Positions 44,615 through 50,768 of a DNA stretch of 50,768 bases are shown here, in pieces. Position 1 is the first letter of the stretch, and each line of letters starts with the position of its first letter. A program made the translations under genes and the position numbers. The notes under the pieces are model-generated. The model was given only the letters and a program-made list of their open reading frames with translations. It ran no database searches and had not been told where the DNA came from. Origin of the DNA: Geomicrobium sp. JCM 19038 (GTDB lineage: Bacteria > Bacillota > Bacilli > Bacillales > Marinococcaceae); NCBI RefSeq assembly GCF_000698125.1, contig NZ_BAXA01000018.1, forward strand, positions 1 to 50,768, written 5' to 3'.

Positions 44615-46029
44615 ATGGGAAAGACGATCATTGAAAAAGTTTGGGAACGTCATAAAGTTTACGAAGAAGAAGGGAAGCCAGACTTACTCTATATCGACTT
44701 GCACCTTATTCATGAAGTGACGTCACCGCAAGCGTTTGAAGGGCTACGACTTAACAATCGTAAACTTCGTAGACCTGATTTGACGTATGCAACGATGGAC
44801 CATAATATTCCTACGAAAGATCGCGAGACGATCACTGATAAGATTGCAAAAAAGCAAATCGATGTGCTCGTTGAAAACTGTAATAACTTCGGGGTTGAGT
44901 TGGCAGGTTTGGACAGTCCGAACAACGGTATTGTTCATATTATCGGGCCAGAACTTGGACTCACTCAACCTGGAAAAACGATCGTCTGTGGAGATAGTCA
45001 TACGTCAACTCACGGCGCATTCGGAGCGCTAGCTTTTGGAATTGGGACGAGCGAAGTAGAACATGTGATGGCAACACAAACGCTTTGGCAAGATCGACCG
45101 AAAACGATGGAAGTCGTGGTGGACGGTCGCTTGGAGAATGGCGTTTCTGCAAAAGATATTATTTTAGCTCTAATTGCTAAATACGGAGTGAACTTCGGAA
45201 CAGGCCACGTCGTTGAATATCGTGGCGAAGCCATTCGAGGCTTGACGATGGAAGAGCGCATGACAATTTGCAATATGTCCATTGAAGGCGGTGCTCGCGC
45301 TGGGTTAATTAGCCCAGATCAAGTAACGTTTGACTATCTACGAGGACGAGAAAATGTGCCTGATGGTGATGCATACGACGTAATTGTTGAAGAGTGGAAG
45401 CAACTTGCCAGTGATCCTGATGCGAATTTTGATGCAACACTCGTTTTAGATGCGAGTGAAGTGAAGCCGATGGTTACTTGGGGAACGAACCTGGCCAAGG
45501 GGTGACAATTGACGGTGCTGTACCTTCACCAGAAGATGGCACAACAGATACTGAGCGTCGTGCAATTGAACAATCTCTCGAGTACATGGGGCTTGAACCA
45601 GGGACGAAGATGGAAGACATCAAAATTCAACACGTGTTTTTAGGTTCGTGTACAAATGCTCGTATTAGTGACTTGCGTGAAGCTGCACGCTATATAAAAG
45701 GAAAGAAAGTGGATAAATCTGTTCGAGCTCTTGTCGTCCCGGGTAGTGTGAAAGTGAAACGACAAGCTGAGGAAGAAGGCTTAGCAACTATTTTTATTGA
45801 TGCGGGATTTGAGTGGCGCGATGCAGGGTGTAGTATGTGTCTTGGGATGAATCCTGATCAAGTTCCTGCAGGAGAGCGTTGTGCATCAACGTCCAACCGA
45901 AATTTCGAAGGGCGACAAGGTAAAAATGCACGTACTCATTTAATGAGCCCAATTATGGCAGCAGCAGCGGCGGTTCATGGGCATTTCGTGGATGTTAGAA
46001 AGCTAGATGCCATACCGGCGTCATCGTAA
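44615..46029 (+). CDS. leuC: 3-isopropylmalate dehydratase large subunit, frame broken near 45493
   Basis: Fe-S aconitase family: '[20 protein letters not shown]', '[20 protein letters not shown]', and '[20 protein letters not shown]' plus '[20 protein letters not shown]' with the three [4Fe-4S] cysteines. The raw frame ends at '[10 protein letters not shown]', because AACCTGGCC (about 45493) lacks one C; adding it gives '[20 protein letters not shown]' and 471 residues. GTG 44612 is an alternative start; ATG 44615 is preferred for spacing to AGGAGG. This step is essential for leucine, so a true break would make the strain auxotrophic. Confidence 0.94.
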
Positions 46030-46041
46030 GGAGGGAATAGA

Positions 46042-46626
46042 ATGGAAAAATTCACCACGCACGTTGGAACTGTAGCAGCACTTCCTTATGTCAATATTGA
46101 TACCGATCAAATTATACCGAAGCAGTTTTTAAAACGGGTAGAGCGTACAGGTTTCGGACAGTTTTTATTTTACAATTGGCGACTACTTGAAAACGATCAG
46201 CCAGATCCTGAATTTCCATTGAACTACGAGCGTGCAAAAGATGCGACAATTCTCGTTGCAGATGAGAACTTTGGGTGTGGCTCATCTCGTGAACATGCAG
46301 CCTGGGCGCTTCAAGATTACGGCTTTAAAGTCGTCATTGCACCTAGCTTCGGTGATATTTTTTACAACAACAGTTTCAAAAATGGTCTACTTCCTGTTCG
46401 AATGCCGCTTGAAGTCGTTCGGAATTGGGAAGAGAGGTTTGAGGAAGGAACACTGCAACTACGTGTGAACCTTGAAGAGCAAGTGATTGAAGATGACCAA
46501 GGCGGTATTCATACATTTGACATTGACGCGTATTGGAAAAACATGTTGATTCACGGCTTAGATGAGATTGGATTAACGCTTCAATACAGTGATCACATTG
46601 CTAAATATGAGCGAGCGGTACAATAA
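46042..46626 (+). CDS. leuD: 3-isopropylmalate dehydratase small subunit
   Basis: 194 residues; 'VNIDTDQIIPKQFLKRVERT' and 'ENFGCGSSREHAAWALQDYG' are the substrate-binding loops of LeuD, with the Ser-Ser-Arg signature. ATG 46042 follows GGAGGGA, 12 bases after leuC. Ends the ilv-leu operon before a strong terminator. Confidence 0.96.
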   Translation: MEKFTTHVGTVAALPYVNIDTDQIIPKQFLKRVERTGFGQFLFYNWRLLENDQPDPEFPLNYERAKDATILVADENFGCGSSREHAAWALQDYGFKVVIAPSFGDIFYNNSFKNGLLPVRMPLEVVRNWEERFEEGTLQLRVNLEEQVIEDDQGGIHTFDIDAYWKNMLIHGLDEIGLTLQYSDHIAKYERAVQ

Positions 46627-46635
46627 TTAATGGAC

Positions 46636-46665
46636 AAAAGCCAACAGATGATCTGTTGGCTTTTT
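46636..46665. terminator. Terminator of the ilv-leu operon
   Basis: AAAAGCCAACAGAT and ATCTGTTGGCTTTTT form a 14-bp stem with a tiny loop; T-rich on both strands, so it may also serve the small minus-strand frame at 46664-46738. Confidence 0.9.
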
Positions 46666-46738
46666 ACTTTTGAAAAGATTTGAAAGAGAACTGCGAAGAA
46701 GAAACGATCACCTTTCCTTTCACCTGATAAACCTCCAT
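46664..46738 (-). CDS. Possible 24-residue small protein
   Basis: ATG 46738 is preceded by an excellent ribosome site (AAGGAGG, six to seven bases upstream) and opens a 24-codon frame 'MEVYQVKGKVIVSSSQFSFK' ending in 'SFQK', with the stop at the edge of the bidirectional terminator. The gap between leuD and the symporter holds no other gene. No homologue recalled. Real translation is inferred from the ribosome site and terminator only. Confidence 0.35.
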   Translation of the reverse strand: MEVYQVKGKVIVSSSQFSFKSFQK

Positions 46739-46855
46739 TTTAATCCTCCTTCAATTTATTTGTTTTAAATGAATCACGAAGTGGTAAAGAGGTATCATAC
46801 ATACGTATGTACACGTGTGAGAAGCGAGGTTCACAAATGAATAGGATGTGGTTGA

Positions 46856-48277
46856 ATGACAGTTGAAATTGTCGCGTTTGCCTTAATGGTCATTAGTATT
46901 GTACTTATTATTGGAAAGTGGATCCGTTTACGGGTTCCCGTTTTTCAACGACTGTTTTTACCTAGTTCATTGCTTGGTGGTTTCTTTGCACTTCTTTTAG
47001 GACCAGAAGTTATTGGAAGAATTATTACAGCAGTCACAGGCGAAGAAGTCATGCCTTACGGTATTTTTACCGAAGGAATTTATGAGGTGTGGGCGGAGCT
47101 CCAGGATTATTAATCAATGTCGTCTTTGCCAGTCTTTTTATTGGGTTTGCATTACCGCGCTTCAAGAAATATGGAAAGTCGGTGGACCACAAGTCGCGCT
47201 CGGCTATACGATTTCTTGGGCACAATATGCAGTAGGTATGGCGATTGTCTTAGTTATTTTAACGCCGTTGTTTGGCACAAACCCAGCAGCAGGTGCTTTA
47301 ATTGAAATTTCATTCGTAGGTGGCCATGGTACTGCAGCAGGTCTTTCAGATACATTTGAATCGTTAGGATTCCCGGAAGGTTATGATCTGGCTGTAGGAT
47401 TAGCAACCGTCGGAATCTTATCTGGTGTCGTCATCGGTATAGTGATGCTTAATATTGCAGCAAGAAAAGGGAAATCTGAAACGTTGAACACCCAGATGAC
47501 ATTTCAGTAGATCAACAAACAGGAATATTAGATCAAGATCGTCGTGAATCTGCGGGACAAATGACAACTTCTACAGTTTCCATCGAACCATTGGCGCTTC
47601 ATATCGGTCTCGTCGGTTTAGCAATTTTTATCGGTTACTGGATATTAGAGGCTTTAGTTTGGGTGGAAGAAGTTCTTTGGTTAGATACCGGTGTAGAAAT
47701 TATTGCCCATGTCCCTCTGTTTCCATTTGCGATGATCGGTGGAATTATCGTGCAAGTCTTTATGACGAGATATGATAAAAATGACATCGTCGATCGACAA
47801 ATTGTGAGTCGCATTCAGAATACAGCTTTGGATTTATTAATTGTAAGTGCATTAGCAACTCTTAGTTTACAAGTAATCGGAGACAACTTATGGGAATTCA
47901 TTATTTTAGCTGTCGTTGGTGTTGTCTTAAATGTTATTATGTTTATTTATTTAGCACCACGAATGATTCCTCATTTCTGGTTTGAACGTGGTATTGGTGA
48001 CTTCGGTCAGTCAATGGGTGTTGCAGCGACAGGGATCATGCTCATGAAGATCGTTGACCCTGAACAAAAGACGCCTGCGATGAAAGCGTTTGGTTACAAA
48101 CAGATCTTCTTTGAACCGATGGTCGGTGGTGGTTTAGTAACTGCAGCAGCGATGCCACTCATTATAAACTTCGGTGCCGTTCCATTTTTAATCGCAACGA
48201 CATTATTAACCGTTGCATTCTGGTTACTCGGTGTGCTTTACTTCGGTAAGAACAAACAGAATGAACGGCGTGAGTAA
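46856..48277 (+). CDS. GltS-like sodium/carboxylate symporter, three frame breaks
   Basis: The protein is spread over three frames that join if one base is added near 47103 (CTCCAGG), near 47169 (AAGAAATATGG) and near 47490 (AACACCCAG); then it reads 474 residues. Family signs are 'FLPSSLLGGFFALLLGP', 'GGPQVALGYTISWAQYAVGM', 'FVGGHGTAAGLSDTFESLGF' (GHGT sequence of GltS) and 'GIGDFGQSMGVAATGIMLMK'. ESS/GltS carriers move glutamate or related dicarboxylates with sodium. About ten membrane helices. ATG 46856 follows AGGA weakly. Confidence 0.8.
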
Positions 48278-48304
48278 TGTTCGTTTATGAATAGAGGATG
48301 AATG

Positions 48305-49306
48305 ATGAGTAAACATGACAATAAAGTGATTATGTTTCCAGGCATGCAAGAGCACCTCATCAAAAAAGGGCTACTTGCATTGGAGACGAACAATTATAAT
48401 GAAGCAATTGAATCGTTTCAACTTCTATTAGACGTCGACCCCGCGCATTATGATGCGGGGTACGGCTGTTTGCTAGCTTACTTAAAAGCAGGGCGGACAG
48501 ATGATGTGTTAGAACTTGGCAAAGTCTTGATTGAGAATCGACCTTCATCAGAAGGAAAGGTTGTTTCAATCATCATTAGCGCTCTTTCTGAAAACAATCG
48601 CTGGTCAGAAGCGATTTCGTGGATCAACCGTTCTTTGCGTAGTGAAGCGATCAGTGATGATGAGCGCATGCAAATGCAACAAATATTGACAAATGCCGAG
48701 TGGATGGAACAGCAATCAGACGTTCAAGTCGAACGAGAAGAGCTTCCTGAAGAGCTACAAAAACGTTTGTATTCCGGTTCAGAAGAAGAAAAGATGGGTG
48801 CTTTTCAACAGATTAAGCAATACAGCGTTGGCGCGTCGGTGTCAGCATTTGAAAAAGTGCTCGCTGACGATGAACAAAATCCAGTATTAAAAACGATGAT
48901 CATGTTGTACTTAAAAGATGAAGATTGGAGCGAGTCAGTTGCCGTTAGTAAAGATGATCTTATGCTTTCGTTCGTTCCGAATGAACTAAAAGGGTTTGAA
49001 GACTATGAAGCTGAAAAGGAAGCAAAGCTTATCCAGTTGCTCGAACATACCGTTCTTAATGAGAGTCCGCAACTTTACGAAACGGCAACGCAGTTATGGG
49101 AGTATGTAAAGTTTAATAAGTATCCATTTGCACTTCCGGCTTTTCATGTTCATACATATGCGGCAGCGCTCCACTTCGAAGCGATGGTGTATGCTGGAAT
49201 GGTTCAAAAAGACGAACTTCAAACAATTGCACATACGTATAGTGCGGATGTTCAGGAATTACAAGAAGTCGTCCAAGTTCTCCGAGCGCATCATCCGACA
49301 AATTAA
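48305..49306 (+). CDS. ysoA: TPR-repeat protein (YsoA-like)
   Basis: 333 residues from ATG 48305, seven bases after AGAGG (ATG 48302 is an alternative). 'LIKKGLLALETNNYNEAIES' and 'LAYLKAGRTDDVLELGKVLI' are TPR units at about 17-80, followed by acidic helical repeats to the end. Position between leuD and tig matches ysoA of B. subtilis, which gives the name. Function unknown; TPR proteins bind protein partners. Intact frame, closed by a hairpin at 49307-49338. Confidence 0.85.
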   Translation: MSKHDNKVIMFPGMQEHLIKKGLLALETNNYNEAIESFQLLLDVDPAHYDAGYGCLLAYLKAGRTDDVLELGKVLIENRPSSEGKVVSIIISALSENNRWSEAISWINRSLRSEAISDDERMQMQQILTNAEWMEQQSDVQVEREELPEELQKRLYSGSEEEKMGAFQQIKQYSVGASVSAFEKVLADDEQNPVLKTMIMLYLKDEDWSESVAVSKDDLMLSFVPNELKGFEDYEAEKEAKLIQLLEHTVLNESPQLYETATQLWEYVKFNKYPFALPAFHVHTYAAALHFEAMVYAGMVQKDELQTIAHTYSADVQELQEVVQVLRAHHPTN

Positions 49307-49338
49307 TAGAAAACTTATGTTTAGGCAAGTTTTTCTAT
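49307..49338 (+). terminator. Terminator-like hairpin after ysoA
   Basis: ATAGAAAACTT pairs with AAGTTTTTCTAT (one bulge) around a 9-base loop, just downstream of the ysoA stop. Confidence 0.55.
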
Positions 49339-49348
49339 CGGACATTGA

Positions 49349-49376
49349 TTGAAAACAAGGTCGAATATGTTATAAT
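49349..49376 (+). promoter_or_regulatory. SigA promoter of tig
   Basis: TTGAAA (49349-49354) and TATAAT (49371-49376) with a 16-base spacer, 55 bases upstream of the tig start codon. Confidence 0.75.
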
Positions 49377-49431
49377 GTAATGGTTGTAATTATGGATGCG
49401 TAACCTATGAAACTTGGAGGGAACACAATAA

Positions 49432-50751
49432 ATGACTGCTAAATGGGAAAAAGGTGAAGGAAACCAAGGGGTCCTCACTGTAGACGTAGATGCAAAAGAA
49501 TTCGACGCTGCGATTGACCAAGCGTTTGATAAAGTGAAAAAAACGGTCAATGTACCAGGATTCCGTAAAGGGAAAGTACCTCGTCAATTGTTTGAATCAC
49601 GTTTTGGAGTAGAATCATTGTACCAAGATGCACTAGACATTCTTCTACCTAAAGCATATTCTGAAGCGGTTGAAGAGACTGGAATCGAACCTGTTGACCA
49701 ACCAGAAATCGACATCAAAGAGATGGAAAAAGGTAAAACACTTATTTTCACTGCAAATGTTGTCGTAAAACCTGAAGTTGAACTTGGCGAGTACAAAGGT
49801 CTTGAAGTACCGAAGTTCGATACAACGGTAAATGACGAAGACGTTAACAAAGAATTAGAGTCACTTCGTGAGAAGCATGCAGAGCTTGTTGTCGTTGAAG
49901 ACGATGCGGCTAAAGATGGCGACACACTCGTATTTGACTTTGAAGGATTCGTTGATGGTGAGCCGTTCGAAGGCGGAAAGTCTGAGAACTACTCATTAGA
50001 GATCGGATCTGGACAGTTTATCCCAGGCTTTGAAGAAGAGCTTGTAGGTGCAAAAGCTGGCGAAGAAAAAGACGTTAACGTGACATTCCCTGAAGAATAC
50101 CATGCAGCTGACCTTGCTGGTAAGCCTGCAGTATTCAAAGTGAAAGTTCATGAAGTAAAGCGCAAAGAGCTTCCAACACTTGATGATGAGTTTGCAAAAG
50201 ATGTCGATGAAGATGTCGAAACGTTGGACGAGCTTAAAGCGAAGAAGAAAGAGCAACTCCAAAAAGACAAAGAGCATGAAAAAGAGCATCACGATAATGA
50301 TGCAGTCGTTGAGAAAGCAACTGAAAACGCGACAGTCGACATTCCAGATGGAATGATCAAGACTGAAACGGATCGTATGATGCAAGAGATGGAGCAACGT
50401 TTCCAATCTCAAGGCATTTCTATGGATATGTACTACCAAATGGCAGGTACAGATGCAGAAGGAATGAAAGAGCAATTCAAGCCAGAAGCTGAAAAGCGTG
50501 TTCGCATGAACCTCGTTCTTGAAGCAATTGCTGTTGCTGAAGAGCTAGAAGCAAGTGATGAGCGAGTTGAAGAAGAGCTCGACAAAATGGCTGAAATGTA
50601 TCAACGTGAAAAAGAAGAGATTCGTCAACTTCTTGCAATGCAAGGTGGCGTAGAGGCTCTTAAAGGTGATCTTCGCATCCAAACTGCGGTTGATTTCCTT
50701 GTTGAGCAAAGCGTTAAAGTTGATAAAGTTGAAGAGAATAGTGCAGAATAA
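49432..50751 (+). CDS. tig: Trigger factor (ribosome-associated chaperone, PPIase)
   Basis: 439 residues. Ribosome-binding N-terminal domain with the signature '[20 protein letters not shown]' at 44-63, FKBP-type PPIase domain at about 160-245 ('[20 protein letters not shown]', '[20 protein letters not shown]'), and a C-terminal helical chaperone domain rich in acidic residues. Length is normal. ATG 49432 follows GGAGGG. It ends 17 bases before the window edge; clpX would be expected next from Bacillus synteny but is outside. Confidence 0.96.
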   Translation: MTAKWEKGEGNQGVLTVDVDAKEFDAAIDQAFDKVKKTVNVPGFRKGKVPRQLFESRFGVESLYQDALDILLPKAYSEAVEETGIEPVDQPEIDIKEMEKGKTLIFTANVVVKPEVELGEYKGLEVPKFDTTVNDEDVNKELESLREKHAELVVVEDDAAKDGDTLVFDFEGFVDGEPFEGGKSENYSLEIGSGQFIPGFEEELVGAKAGEEKDVNVTFPEEYHAADLAGKPAVFKVKVHEVKRKELPTLDDEFAKDVDEDVETLDELKAKKKEQLQKDKEHEKEHHDNDAVVEKATENATVDIPDGMIKTETDRMMQEMEQRFQSQGISMDMYYQMAGTDAEGMKEQFKPEAEKRVRMNLVLEAIAVAEELEASDERVEEELDKMAEMYQREKEEIRQLLAMQGGVEALKGDLRIQTAVDFLVEQSVKVDKVEENSAE

Positions 50752-50768
50752 TGCATGGGATTAAAAGG

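Noticed and set aside
44615-46029. leuC as a genuine pseudogene
   Set aside because: All Fe-S cysteines and motifs are intact on both sides of a one-base gap in a CC run, and the same error type recurs in many unrelated genes of the window.
48438-48462. Hairpin CCCCGC..GCGGGG in the ysoA coding region as a terminator
   Set aside because: It lies in the middle of an intact frame and has no T run after it.
1-50768. CRISPR arrays, tRNA or rRNA genes, complete insertion sequences
   Set aside because: No regularly spaced repeats, cloverleaf-like sequences or transposase frames were seen on either strand.

Overview
The window is chromosomal DNA from a low-GC, endospore-forming Firmicute, most likely a Bacillaceae species. 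The main evidence is the gene order leuD, a TPR gene (ysoA), tig at the right end, which matches Bacillus; a GerAB-type germination permease; Gram-positive LexA boxes of the CGAACNNNNGTTCG type; a leucine T-box; strong Shine-Dalgarno sequences with many TTG and GTG starts; and a puc-type purine catabolism cluster. The genus cannot be fixed from the sequence alone.

Layout. 1-480 is a prophage scar made of opposed fragments of small and large terminase subunits. 477-4911 holds small accessory genes: a mini membrane protein, a membrane-anchored protein broken at an 8-bp tandem repeat, a YxeA-like protein, a LexA-box-controlled divergent unit (SRAP peptidase against a LexA-like DNA-binding domain plus a WYL-like mini-protein), and an amidase. 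4905-12095 is a run of minus-strand genes (GerAB permease, membrane proteins, GNAT acetyltransferase, OFA-type MFS transporter, GAF-like protein). 12533-25161 is a purine and ureide catabolism cluster: xanthine dehydrogenase pucA-E on plus, allantoinase, ureidoglycine aminotransferase and allantoate amidohydrolase on minus, then pucR, OHCU decarboxylase, uricase and HIU hydrolase on plus. Together they cover xanthine to urate to allantoin to allantoate to ureidoglycine; no purine or allantoin permease is present. 25438-33231 is a phenylacetate unit: paaA, paaB, paaC, an EthD-like gene and paaG on minus, with a TrpXYZ-like ABC transporter, paaX and a PaaI-type thioesterase on plus. 33264-36591 encodes E1alpha, E1beta and E2 of a 2-oxoacid dehydrogenase without E3. 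36879-37136 is a YolD-like gene behind its own LexA box. 37343-46626 is branched-chain amino acid synthesis: ilvE, a Leu T-box, then ilvB-ilvN-ilvC-leuA-leuB-leuC-leuD. 46856-50751 is a GltS-like symporter, ysoA and tig.

A dominating property is broken reading frames. Fifteen genes, including leuC and ilvE, are interrupted, and each is restored by one-base changes (19 sites in total: 17 apparently missing bases and 2 apparently extra), mostly in short homopolymers. The simplest reading is homopolymer error in the source assembly, so coordinates below are given for the reconstructed genes and the break is described in each entry.

No tRNA, rRNA, CRISPR array or intact insertion sequence was seen.
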